Shown piece by piece: positions 1-7,940 of a stretch of 13,380 nucleotides of DNA. The notes beneath the pieces are model-generated. The model was given only the letters and a program-made list of their open reading frames with translations. It ran no database searches and was not told where the DNA came from. This stretch comes from Candidatus Thalassarchaeaceae archaeon (GTDB taxonomy: Archaea > Thermoplasmatota > Poseidoniia > Poseidoniales > Thalassarchaeaceae), in the NCBI GenBank assembly GCA_030747885.1, contig JASLJW010000163.1, positions 1-13,380 on the forward strand, written 5' to 3'. How positions within the stretch are numbered: the stretch's first letter is position 1; every line of letters starts with the position of its first letter. The position numbers and the translations under genes are program-made.

Positions 1-1
1 G

Positions 2-415
2 CGAACGGTCCAGGTTGCTTTAGCTGATGATATTGTTAGTGATGATGAATCCGCAATACTGAAGGTGATTGAATCTGTAATGGGTTTAGATTCAGGAAGT
101 CTACAGGACTGCTTTGCCATAGCTCGTGGAGACATGATGTCACCATTTTCCGAATCAGATATTGAGAATCATACTAGTCGTAAGATGGGTGACCTTTCGA
201 TGTACCAGAATGTCCTCATTACTGCATTGGATGATGAAATTATTACCGACGATGAGATGGCAATGTTAGATGTTCTTCGGCGTGTCCTTCGTCTTCAAGC
301 AGACGAACACTCGTTGATGGTGGAACAAATTAGATTACTTGCATCTAGATCTGATGGTTCTGAACGATTAACTGAACGTATGGAAAGGTATCTTGTGAGA
401 CACCCTTTCTCTTGA
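2..415 (+). CDS. TerB-like tandem-repeat protein, 3' part (5' end outside window)
   Basis: The reading frame is open to the left edge of the window, so only the last 137 residues are visible; a GTG at 65 lies inside the gene and is unlikely to be the start. Two related acidic helical units can be seen. The first contains ALADDIVSDDESAIL near its start, and the second contains ALDDEIITDDEMAMLDVL. They are separated by a ~25-residue linker (DMMSPFSESDIENHTS). The pattern 'hydrophobic helix, DD-x-I-x-(S/T)-DDE, helix' resembles TerB / tellurite-resistance-like helical bundles, which bind metal through acidic residues. That is inferred from pattern only; an EF-hand-like or other acidic helical protein is possible. 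The gene ends in TGA followed within 10 bases by a T8 run, so the transcript probably ends before the large surface-protein gene. Confidence 0.6.
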   Translation, partial: RTVQVALADDIVSDDESAILKVIESVMGLDSGSLQDCFAIARGDMMSPFSESDIENHTSRKMGDLSMYQNVLITALDDEIITDDEMAMLDVLRRVLRLQADEHSLMVEQIRLLASRSDGSERLTERMERYLVRHPFS

Positions 416-424
416 GTCTCCCTC

Positions 425-432
425 TTTTTTTT
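425..432 (+). terminator. T-run terminator after the TerB-like gene
   Basis: Eight consecutive T residues begin 9 bases after the TGA of the preceding gene. No stem precedes them. Oligo-T stretches without hairpins are the usual intrinsic termination signal in archaea, so this probably separates the first gene from the surface-protein gene. Confidence 0.5.
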
Positions 433-440
433 CCGAACGT

Positions 441-449
441 CCTAAATCC
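441..449 (+). promoter_or_regulatory. weak TATA-like element before the surface-protein gene
   Basis: CCTAAATCC is centred about 25 bases before the ATG at 470, and no Shine-Dalgarno-like sequence precedes that ATG. The spacing would fit an archaeal TATA box driving a leaderless transcript. The match to a TATA consensus is poor, so this is a candidate only. Confidence 0.2.
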
Positions 450-469
450 GTGGACACTTCTCAGAGTAC

Positions 470-3400
470 ATGAAGCGCAGATTGAGCCTTGTCCTAGTTT
501 TTCTATTCCTCACTTCAATTATGTTTGCGTATGTTGATTCTGCCTCATTTATCTCCCTAGAAAATAATGTTTCAGAATCAGAATCGTCATCCAGAGCCAG
601 TTCATCTCAATTACTCTGGTTTACCAATGGAGGTGGAACCAATTCAGACAATATACAAGGAATGGATGTGGATGATTTTGGTAATGTGTATGTATGTGGA
701 TATTATCATCAAACAATGACTTTAGGTTCTATCTCTACACCTTCTTCTGTCAGCGGTTCAGCCGATATATTCGTAGCAAAATTATCTCCTACTGGAGATT
801 GGTTATGGGTAAAGACAGCCGGTTCAACTAGTAGCGATTATTGTTACGACATTGACGTAGACAAGGGAGGAAATGTTAGCATTACTGGAATTTTTTACGG
901 CTCTATACAATTTGGCACCTCCTCTCATTCTTCCAGTGGCTCTTATGATGTGTATGTAGCGGTTTTAGATACTGTAGGAAATTGGCGTTGGTCTACTACT
1001 GTAGGGGCGAGTGGCAGCGATTATTCTCATGGGGTTGCTATAGCAGAATCTGGGAATGTATACATCACAGGGTATTGGTCTTCAGGGACCCTTTCATTCG
1101 GTTCTGCTGGTTCAATCTCTTGTGGTAGTTGCTACTCCGATGGTTTCCTGGCTAGTCTAGATTCTCAAGGCAATTGGAGATGGGTAGAGAAATTTGGCGG
1201 CTCTTACTATGAGCGAGGCCGTTCAGTGGCAGTGGATGCCCTAGAGCGTGTATATGTGACTGGAGAATTTTCCTATCAGATTGATTTTACAGGAGGAGCG
1301 AGTCTTAACAATGGCAACAGAGGATACGATTATTGGGGTTTCATAGCACAATACTCTTCATCAGGATCTTATTCTTGGTCAAAGGATTTTGGATATAGTT
1401 CCTATGAGACATATCCTGAAGGAATAAGTGTAGATTCGGGAGGAAATGCGACTGTTTGCGGTCGTTTCTATTACTACTCTGCGTTTTCTGGAAACCAATT
1501 GACATCAAATGGAGGAAGTTGGGACATGTTTGTTGCTCAAATCTCTCCTTCTGGGAATTGGAATTGGTACGATAAGGGAGGTGGAACTAGTACCGATTAC
1601 TGTCATGATATTTCATCTGAATGGGACTCGGGAGAAGTAGCAGTTACAGGTTATTTTGGCGGCACAGCTATTTTCGGACCATATGGCCTTTCTAGTACTG
1701 GTTCAAACGATGTATATACTGGCACAATTTCTCAAACAGGTTCTTGGAATTGGGTCAAAGGATATGGTTCCACATCTGGCGATACTGGGTATGGAGCAGC
1801 AATATTGGGTGATGAGACCTATTTCGGTTTCAATTATCCCACTGGATTTTCAATTAATGGTGTTACGGTAAGTCATAGTGGTTCAAACGATTTTGCAGTT
1901 GTTGTGCATGGTATCGATTCGGATGGCGATAAGGTCGGTGATCGAACGGATAGATTTCCAACGGATTCTACTCAATGGTCTGACTTGGATAGTGATGGAT
2001 ATGGAGACAATTGGAATGACCCCTCAATGAACGCATCTAGATCAGGTGGTCCAGGAGTTTATCGTGATGGGGCAACAACTCCTGATCATTGCCCACTAGC
2101 ATATGGAACTAGTACTCGAGACGTATTTGGTTGTCCAGACGAAGATGGCGATGGACAGTCAGATGAAAATGATGCATTTATTGGAAATTCGACCCAGTGG
2201 GCGGATGCTGATTCAGATGGATTTGGCGATAATCCTGATGGGGAAGCGGCAGATGATTGCCCGTTTGTATGGGGGACTTCCACTATAGACTCATTTGGGT
2301 GCACTGATTTAGATAGCGATGGCTGGTCTGATTTAGCTGATGACTTCTTCAACAAACCATCTCAGTGGAATGATACTGATGGTGATGGGTTGGGAGATAA
2401 TTGGAGAATAGCATCTTGGAATTCTTCTAGAATGTCGCATTGGCCTGGAATTTGGATTTCGGGTGCATATTTGGCTGATCCGAGTCCCTTAGACCGAGAT
2501 AATGATGGTTATGAGGATCTAGGACTAGCTGCTGCAATTGGCCCATTTGATGATTGCCCAGATACTCCTGGGAGTTCGTTCCGTGATAGAATAGGGTGTA
2601 TTGATTCAGATGGTGATGGCTGGTCAGATATTGCAGATGACATGCCTCAAAACCCTGAACAAAATTCCGATTCAGATGGCGATGGTTTTGGTGATTCACC
2701 TGGATATCCAGATTCAGATGATTGCCCGACAAGACAGGGTACGTCATCAGTCGATATGATAGGTTGCCCAGACAACGATGGAGATGGCATTTCAAATGAT
2801 GGAGACGATTGCCCTGTTGATTTTGGGATTTCTATCAATGGATGCCCAGATACAGATGGTGACGGGGTGCCAGATGTTGCTGAATTTGGACAAATAGACG
2901 ATTGCCCGGAAGAATCGGGTACCTCTTCAGAAGATAGGATTGCATGTCCAGATAGTGATGGAGACGGATGGTCAGATTTAGGGGATGCTTTCCCATCCGA
3001 TCCAAGTCAATGGTTGGATTCCGACGGCGATGGTTGGGGAGATAACCCGAATGGAACAGACCCAGACAGTTGTCCTGAAGAATCTGGTGACTCAGAATCC
3101 AATGGCATCATTGGATGTATTGATTCCGATGGTGACGGGTTTGCAGATTTTATCGATGGTAATGCAACAGTTCCAGGAGGATGGTCAAATGATGCAACTT
3201 TGTGGTCAGATACTGACCAAGATGGATGGGCAGATCAGCAAGGTTTCCTTCTAAGCGATGATTGTCCTTTAATTGCTGGAAATTCATCACTTTTCACCAA
3301 GGGTTGCCCTGATTTCGATGGCGATGGATGGGCTGACATGGTAGATCCAGATGATGATAATGATGGTTTCACAACATTTGATGAAATCAATTTGGGGACC

Positions 3401-3883
3401 AACCCTTACGACATTAACGATTTTCCTTTGGATGAGGATGGAGATAAAATTCCAGATCAATTGCAACAGAGTTCTACCCTTGATCCTGCAGTTCAGACAG
3501 GAGTTTCAATAGGAATTTTGGTGATAATTATGATTGGAGCAACAATGTCCGTTCTAGTCTGGAGATCATCTAATAGTCGTAGAGGTAATTTTGAACGTCT
3601 TAGGAATTCTATTGATGAATCAGAGGGCTTTGAAGGACTCCTTGGTGTTGAGAAGGAAGTAGAATCATTATCTGAAAAAGGTAGAATTGATGCCGGCCAG
3701 ACTGCATTGTTATTTGATCGCATTGGAGATCGGCGATTCCGCCTTGAAGAAGAGATGAGAACAGCACAACAGGCAGAATGGTGGGCGCAACAACAAGCTC
3801 AGGGACAACAAATTCAGCAGCAGGTCGACCCCAATGCGTATGTTCAACAAGGAAATGGTCAACAGGGTTGGGGCCAACAGTAA
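470..3883 (+). CDS. secreted, membrane-anchored seven-bladed propeller / Asp-rich Ca-binding repeat protein
   Basis: 1137 residues. Residues 1-25 form a signal peptide (KRR then a hydrophobic core). Residues 48-483 hold seven ~62-residue repeats with the pattern NWxWxxxxG...GNVYVTGxF...DxFVAxLSxxG, as in SBBP-type beta-propeller repeats; seven copies would close one propeller. Residues ~483-1000 hold about nine modules of DSDGDGWSD..D.FP..P.QW.D.DGDG.GDN..DDCP..GTS..D.IGCPD, that is, thrombospondin-type-3-like DxDxDG calcium loops with a recurring Cys pair. A single membrane helix lies at 1008-1032, then basic residues (SSNSRRG) and a ~105-residue tail ending in a Gln-rich stretch (QQQAQGQQIQQQ). 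The body is therefore outside the cell and the tail cytoplasmic. A role in adhesion, particle attachment or surface structure is inferred; no catalytic motif is visible. The ATG at 470 is the natural start because the signal peptide begins there. Confidence 0.85.
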   Translation: MKRRLSLVLVFLFLTSIMFAYVDSASFISLENNVSESESSSRASSSQLLWFTNGGGTNSDNIQGMDVDDFGNVYVCGYYHQTMTLGSISTPSSVSGSADIFVAKLSPTGDWLWVKTAGSTSSDYCYDIDVDKGGNVSITGIFYGSIQFGTSSHSSSGSYDVYVAVLDTVGNWRWSTTVGASGSDYSHGVAIAESGNVYITGYWSSGTLSFGSAGSISCGSCYSDGFLASLDSQGNWRWVEKFGGSYYERGRSVAVDALERVYVTGEFSYQIDFTGGASLNNGNRGYDYWGFIAQYSSSGSYSWSKDFGYSSYETYPEGISVDSGGNATVCGRFYYYSAFSGNQLTSNGGSWDMFVAQISPSGNWNWYDKGGGTSTDYCHDISSEWDSGEVAVTGYFGGTAIFGPYGLSSTGSNDVYTGTISQTGSWNWVKGYGSTSGDTGYGAAILGDETYFGFNYPTGFSINGVTVSHSGSNDFAVVVHGIDSDGDKVGDRTDRFPTDSTQWSDLDSDGYGDNWNDPSMNASRSGGPGVYRDGATTPDHCPLAYGTSTRDVFGCPDEDGDGQSDENDAFIGNSTQWADADSDGFGDNPDGEAADDCPFVWGTSTIDSFGCTDLDSDGWSDLADDFFNKPSQWNDTDGDGLGDNWRIASWNSSRMSHWPGIWISGAYLADPSPLDRDNDGYEDLGLAAAIGPFDDCPDTPGSSFRDRIGCIDSDGDGWSDIADDMPQNPEQNSDSDGDGFGDSPGYPDSDDCPTRQGTSSVDMIGCPDNDGDGISNDGDDCPVDFGISINGCPDTDGDGVPDVAEFGQIDDCPEESGTSSEDRIACPDSDGDGWSDLGDAFPSDPSQWLDSDGDGWGDNPNGTDPDSCPEESGDSESNGIIGCIDSDGDGFADFIDGNATVPGGWSNDATLWSDTDQDGWADQQGFLLSDDCPLIAGNSSLFTKGCPDFDGDGWADMVDPDDDNDGFTTFDEINLGTNPYDINDFPLDEDGDKIPDQLQQSSTLDPAVQTGVSIGILVIIMIGATMSVLVWRSSNSRRGNFERLRNSIDESEGFEGLLGVEKEVESLSEKGRIDAGQTALLFDRIGDRRFRLEEEMRTAQQAEWWAQQQAQGQQIQQQVDPNAYVQQGNGQQGWGQQ

Positions 3884-3924
3884 GAACGCAGGGTTCATTT
3901 CCAACTCCTCCCGGGTAGGTAACA

Positions 3925-5241
3925 ATGAGAGTCATCAATGACACCATCCATGGGTCGTTTTCGATAGATGGAGTAAGAGAGGAATTACTTTCTACACCTG
4001 AATTTAACAAATTAAGTCATATCAAACAACTTGGCCTCGCTCACCTTGTTTTCCCTGGAGCACACCACACGAGGTTTGAGCATTCATTGGGAGTATCTCA
4101 TTTAGCCGGAAAAATGGCAGGAAGCCTTTCTCTTTCTAATGAGGAATCTATCATTGTAGAAGTAGCCGCAATGTTGCATGATGTGGGGCATGGGCCATAT
4201 TCACATACTCTTGAGCATATTCTGCATGAACGCGGAGGAGCAGATCATATGCACATTACTGAGGGGATAATCACTGGGGATTATGACATTCTTTCCGATG
4301 AAGAAAGAGCACTTTTCCCTGAACGTCGTACAGTTCCAGAGATTTTGGAATCTTATGGGATTGATCCCAAGGAAGTGGCATCTCTAATTCATGGCCCGGA
4401 TGCGGGGGGAAAGGAGAGAAATTTGTTCCATTGGGGTGAAGGTGCCGAGGCATTCGAATCACAGGATCATACTTTGGCTCATTTGGTTCACGGGCCTGTA
4501 GATTGTGACCAGATGGATTACTTGCTGCGCGATGCACATTTTACAGGTGTTAGACACGGGATTATCGATCACCATAGATTGATTCATTGTATGGAACGGC
4601 ATTCGGGAGATATAGCGGTAACAGAAGGAGGTTTGTCCGCTTTAGAGGGAATGATGACTGCTCGAGCTTTGATGTACAGTGCAGTATATTTCCATCGAGT
4701 TACTCGAATTACAGAAGTTATGTTATCTCGTGCAGTTGAGAGATCTGGCGATTCACTTCCAGAAGCTGTGGAAATGCAACGAATGGTCGATGCTGAAGTA
4801 TGGCATGCTTTGGATTCCGCTGGACCATTTGCAAAAGACATGCTCAAGAGATTGAAGTATCGGCGTTTGTTGAAGAATTGTCTGACTCGGAGAATGGAGG
4901 AACTGACTTCCGATCAAATCGATCGTTTGGTTTTCCTCGCAACAAATGCTGATGATCGTATACAAATCGAAGATGAGATTGCTCGTCGTGCAGGTCTAGA
5001 TCCAGGATATGTTTGCATAGATGTCCCTTCAATCAAACTTCTTCTTTCAGAACCTAGGATGTCTGCTGTTGATGTCCGAATAATTGGGAAGGATGGAAGG
5101 ACTCGCTGGTTCCGAGAACATACTCCTGTTGCAGATGCATTAAGGAAAAGACAGGTTAGTCAAAATGCTATGTCCGTAATTACTCTTCAGGGATATGAGG
5201 AAGTAGTTTCAGCAATCGCTGAACGGATTATCTATGCTTGA
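3925..5241 (+). CDS. HD-domain (d)NTP phosphohydrolase, SAMHD1/COG1078-like
   Basis: 438 residues. The N-terminal half carries the metal-binding HD signature: HHTRFEHSLGV (H48, H53), then MLHDVGHGPYSH (H85-D86, with H89 and H94), and the later VDCDQMDYLLRDAHFTGV (D193, D195, D198). This order and the (D)DxMDYLxRDxxxTGV block are typical of the COG1078 / SAMHD1 family, which hydrolyses dNTPs to deoxynucleosides and triphosphate, or related nucleotides. The family usually has DRMDY; here it is DQMDY. The C-terminal ~180 residues are helical and probably oligomerise. The protein is soluble and cytoplasmic. The gene starts 41 bases after the surface-protein stop, with a poor GGTAGGT-type ribosome binding site. 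It could belong to either the upstream or the downstream transcript. The exact substrate cannot be read from sequence. Confidence 0.85.
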   Translation: MRVINDTIHGSFSIDGVREELLSTPEFNKLSHIKQLGLAHLVFPGAHHTRFEHSLGVSHLAGKMAGSLSLSNEESIIVEVAAMLHDVGHGPYSHTLEHILHERGGADHMHITEGIITGDYDILSDEERALFPERRTVPEILESYGIDPKEVASLIHGPDAGGKERNLFHWGEGAEAFESQDHTLAHLVHGPVDCDQMDYLLRDAHFTGVRHGIIDHHRLIHCMERHSGDIAVTEGGLSALEGMMTARALMYSAVYFHRVTRITEVMLSRAVERSGDSLPEAVEMQRMVDAEVWHALDSAGPFAKDMLKRLKYRRLLKNCLTRRMEELTSDQIDRLVFLATNADDRIQIEDEIARRAGLDPGYVCIDVPSIKLLLSEPRMSAVDVRIIGKDGRTRWFREHTPVADALRKRQVSQNAMSVITLQGYEEVVSAIAERIIYA

Positions 5242-5251
5242 AAATTCACTG

Positions 5252-5257
5252 TTATAC
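5252..5257 (+). promoter_or_regulatory. TATA-like element before glutamate dehydrogenase
   Basis: TTATAC lies ~75 bases before the chosen start of the glutamate dehydrogenase gene, in the 85-base gap after the HD gene. It could give gdhA its own promoter with a ~45-50-base leader that includes the GGAGAGA ribosome binding site. The match is short and weak. Confidence 0.2.
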
Positions 5258-5313
5258 GAACCATTCAAGTGCTGTTCTTATCTCGAATTGATTATCCCTT
5301 ACGGGCCATACTC

Positions 5314-5320
5314 GGAGAGA
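5314..5320 (+). promoter_or_regulatory. ribosome binding site that fixes the gdhA start
   Basis: GGAGAGA sits 6 bases before the ATG at 5327. The frame is open further up to an ATG at 5234 that overlaps the HD-gene stop, but that ATG has no such site, and the 31 extra residues do not resemble the family. Confidence 0.6.
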
Positions 5321-5326
5321 TCAAAA

Positions 5327-6691
5327 ATGCACAGCCATCTAAAAGAAGTATACGAGAATGTGAAACGTAGAGACCCGGACCAACCTGAGTTCCATCAGGC
5401 TGTGCTTGAGGTCCTTGAGAGTCTGACTCCTATTGTTGAAGAAAGGCCTGAATTCCTTGAAGCAAATATCTACAATCGCGTAGTAGAACCAGAACGTCTA
5501 ATCCAATTTAGAGTTCCTTGGGTAGATGATAAAGGAAACATGCAGGTGAATCGAGGTTTCCGTATACAATTCAACGGTGCAATCGGGCCATACAAGGGCG
5601 GTTTCCGTTTCCATCCTTCTGTGAATGCATCTATTCTGAAGTTCCTTGGGTTTGAACAGATTTTCAAGAATAGCCTCACAGGACTTCCGATGGGTGGAGG
5701 AAAAGGAGGTTCAGACTTCAATCCTAAAGGTAAATCAGATAATGAAGTAATGCGTTTCTGTCAAGCTTTCATCGGTGAACTTTGGCGCCATATTGGTCCA
5801 GATACTGACGTTCCTGCGGGAGACATCGGTGTTGGCGGGCGTGAGATTGGTTACATGTTTGGGATGTACAAGAAGATGGCAAACGAATGGTCTGGCGTTC
5901 TAACTGGAAAGGGTCTGCCGTACGGTGGCTCTCTTATCCGACCTGAAGCGACAGGTTATGGGTGCGTCTATTTCGTTCGTGAGATGCTAGGCACCAAGGG
6001 TGAGACTATGGAGGGTAAGCGTGTAGCAATATCCGGAAGTGGAAACGTAGCACAATTCGCAACTGAGAAGGTACTAGATCTTGGCGGCATCCCTGTAACT
6101 CTATCGGATTCTAGTGGTTTCATCCACGATCCTTCTGGAATTACTCGCGAGAAGTTGGCATGGGTAATGGAACTCAAGAATGAACGACGTGGAAGAATCA
6201 AGGAATACGCAGATCACTTTGATGGAGTAGAATATCACGAATCCAAACCTGAGCCTGCGATCAATGGTCTTTGGTCCGTTGATGTCGATGTAGCACTCCC
6301 TTGTGCAACACAGAACGAACTCAACGGTGAAGAAGCAGCAGCCCTAGTAGCTAATGGAGTCATGGCTGTAGGAGAAGGTGCTAACATGCCTTGCACTCCT
6401 GAAGCGGTAGAAGCCTTCCAAAATGCAGGTGTTCTCTTTGCTCCAGGAAAGGCATCCAATGCAGGAGGTGTAGCAACTTCAGGTCTTGAGATGTCTCAGA
6501 ACTCTCTACGAATGTCTTGGACACGTGAAGAGGTCGACGAGAAACTAGACGGGATAATGGTTGGAATTCACAAGTCTGCTTATGAGACCGCTGAGAAATA
6601 CGGCCGTCCTCACGATTACGTTTTCGGAGCGAATGTTGCGGGATTCCTCAAGGTAGCAGAAGCAATGCTCGCTCAGGGATCCTGGGGCTAA
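5327..6691 (+). CDS. gdhA: NADP-type glutamate dehydrogenase, bacterial class
   Basis: 454 residues from the chosen ATG, matching the ~447-residue bacterial hexameric class (E. coli GdhA-like) rather than the shorter ~420-residue class common in archaea. It interconverts 2-oxoglutarate plus ammonia and glutamate, in the cytoplasm. Visible hallmarks are VEPERLIQFRV near residue 53, GPYKGGFRFHPSVN with substrate Lys90, LPMGGGKGGSDF with catalytic Lys126, VPAGDIGVGGREIGY with Asp166, GGSLIRPEATGYG, the Rossmann loop SGSGNVAQ (236-243), LPCATQNEL, GEGANMP, and GKASNAGGVATSGLEM. The SDSSG after the second nucleotide-binding strand fits NADP preference, by family knowledge. Codon use looks slightly more GC-rich than in its neighbours, and a bacterial-type enzyme here suggests ancient transfer. 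Its stop codon directly abuts the stop of the convergent membrane-protein gene. Confidence 0.95.
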   Translation: MHSHLKEVYENVKRRDPDQPEFHQAVLEVLESLTPIVEERPEFLEANIYNRVVEPERLIQFRVPWVDDKGNMQVNRGFRIQFNGAIGPYKGGFRFHPSVNASILKFLGFEQIFKNSLTGLPMGGGKGGSDFNPKGKSDNEVMRFCQAFIGELWRHIGPDTDVPAGDIGVGGREIGYMFGMYKKMANEWSGVLTGKGLPYGGSLIRPEATGYGCVYFVREMLGTKGETMEGKRVAISGSGNVAQFATEKVLDLGGIPVTLSDSSGFIHDPSGITREKLAWVMELKNERRGRIKEYADHFDGVEYHESKPEPAINGLWSVDVDVALPCATQNELNGEEAAALVANGVMAVGEGANMPCTPEAVEAFQNAGVLFAPGKASNAGGVATSGLEMSQNSLRMSWTREEVDEKLDGIMVGIHKSAYETAEKYGRPHDYVFGANVAGFLKVAEAMLAQGSWG

Positions 6692-7900
6692 TCATTCGTC
6701 TTTCACTTCAACTTCTGTTGGTATTGTTGGTGGGTACATTGCTGCGGCTAGAAGTGCACACATGACACATGAAATGATGATTGATCCACTAGTGGCATGA
6801 ATAGTCCAACCGTAGGGCTGAATGAAAGTCTCCCCATGTGCCACGACAGACCATGGTGCATTAGCCGGAACCGTAGCTAGAGCGGCAAACATTCGAGTTC
6901 CCAACATTATGATTGGTAGCGCTATAGCAAATGTGATTGGGCGTGATGTACGTAAGAAAAGATCACTTAAGACTTCCATCAGAAGTCCAATTCCTATGCC
7001 GAAATATATGTACTCAAAATTTAGCCCTTCCATGACATAGTTGCTAATGCCCCAGAATGTGAATAGCACCAACATCGCTCCACGAGCAGGGGTCCATCTT
7101 CTAGAGAATGTCAAAATTATTCCAGTAGCAATTGTTGTTGGCACAATTGAACCAATTACTCCAATTGCTAAACTGTCTTCGTATCCAGGTCCACATTCGT
7201 TTCCGAGGTAGCAATAATCACGAGCGTTCATTTGGAAAATGTCCCATTCGCCTGTAATTAGTAGGATTGGAACCCATGCTGCAGCAAATCCAAAGATCAA
7301 TATTAACTGACTTGAGAGCCCATTTGTACCTGATTTTGGGTCTTGCCAGCTAGAGAATACAGGGGCCATTACAGTTAGAATCAAACCGATAAGTAATCCG
7401 AGGTGAGCGGGTGAAAGAAGGATGTCTAGTCCTCCCTCTATGCCAAACAAAGTATGCCACACCATGTCTGCAAAACCAGATATTGCGAATATTGCAATAC
7501 CTGCAATTGCAGCTCCATGGCCTTTTGGTACGTTAGTAGAGAAGTTCCAAATCCCAGAGGGTGTCAATTTTGGTGGGACGTCAGCTAATCTCCAGAGAGC
7601 AAAAAGAATGAATCCCGAGTAAGCAGCAGCGCCAGAATACCACACAGCATGCCATTTAGTGAAGAATGAATCATCAACTTCTCCATTAGTATGTGCCCAT
7701 ACGTCAATTAGGAGCCCAGTCATACACCAGAGTCCAAGGACAAGTAATGTAATGTCGTAACTTTGTTCACCAGGTAACGGCAAGGGTTTCCTTCGATGTT
7801 GGAGAATGCCAAAAATGCCCGCAGGTATCAACGATCCAAAGAAAATCATAGCGAATGATTTGAGTTCTTCAGGAGTTCCGAATATATCTAGAATTGCCAT
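6692..7900 (-). CDS. polytopic membrane protein with His/Asp/Trp-rich helices, function unknown
   Basis: 402 residues with roughly ten to eleven membrane helices (about 13-33, 49-67, 85-104, 130-146, 162-182, 197-217, 244-265, 274-290, 296-312, 322-343, 369-389). I do not recognise the family with certainty. Helix ends carry clustered polar and aromatic residues that look functional: DVWAH (66-70), KWHAVWYSG (82-90), KGHG (126-129), GFADMVWHTLFGIE (142-155), LLSPAHLG (161-168), YVMEG (288-292), VAHGETF (353-359) and GWTIHAT (364-370). Repeated His/Trp pairs near helix ends could bind a metal or haem; that is inference. Residues 219-242 form a polar loop with two Cys. The ATG has a GGTGA site 4 bases upstream (7905-7909). 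It is the last gene of the - strand run, 40 bases after the Cys/His protein gene, and no base separates its stop from the gdhA stop. Confidence 0.8.
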   Translation of the reverse strand: MAILDIFGTPEELKSFAMIFFGSLIPAGIFGILQHRRKPLPLPGEQSYDITLLVLGLWCMTGLLIDVWAHTNGEVDDSFFTKWHAVWYSGAAAYSGFILFALWRLADVPPKLTPSGIWNFSTNVPKGHGAAIAGIAIFAISGFADMVWHTLFGIEGGLDILLSPAHLGLLIGLILTVMAPVFSSWQDPKSGTNGLSSQLILIFGFAAAWVPILLITGEWDIFQMNARDYCYLGNECGPGYEDSLAIGVIGSIVPTTIATGIILTFSRRWTPARGAMLVLFTFWGISNYVMEGLNFEYIYFGIGIGLLMEVLSDLFLRTSRPITFAIALPIIMLGTRMFAALATVPANAPWSVVAHGETFIQPYGWTIHATSGSIIISCVMCALLAAAMYPPTIPTEVEVKDE

Positions 7901-7904
7901 ATGT

Positions 7905-7909
7905 TCACC
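7905..7909 (-). promoter_or_regulatory. GGTGA ribosome binding site for the membrane-protein gene
   Basis: GGTGA on the - strand lies four bases before the ATG at 7900 and supports that start. Confidence 0.55.
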
Positions 7910-7940
7910 ATTTGTGGTTTATGTGTAATTGAAAATCGAA

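Noticed and set aside
2086..2795. Open frames on the - strand across the Asp-rich repeat region (2086-2355, 2427-2795, 2647-2838).
   Set aside because: Their Ser/Pro/His-rich low-complexity translations are antisense shadows of GAT-rich repeat codons; no ribosome binding sites or recognisable domains.
1916..3470. Recurring GATGGCGATGG-like DNA motifs that might be read as tandem repeats or a CRISPR array.
   Set aside because: They are irregular in spacing and sequence and are explained by the repeated DxDGDG codons of the surface protein.
5234..5326. 31-residue N-terminal extension of glutamate dehydrogenase, starting at an ATG that overlaps the HD-gene stop.
   Set aside because: The extension has no family resemblance, and a GGAGAGA ribosome binding site lies just before the ATG at 5327, where the family begins.
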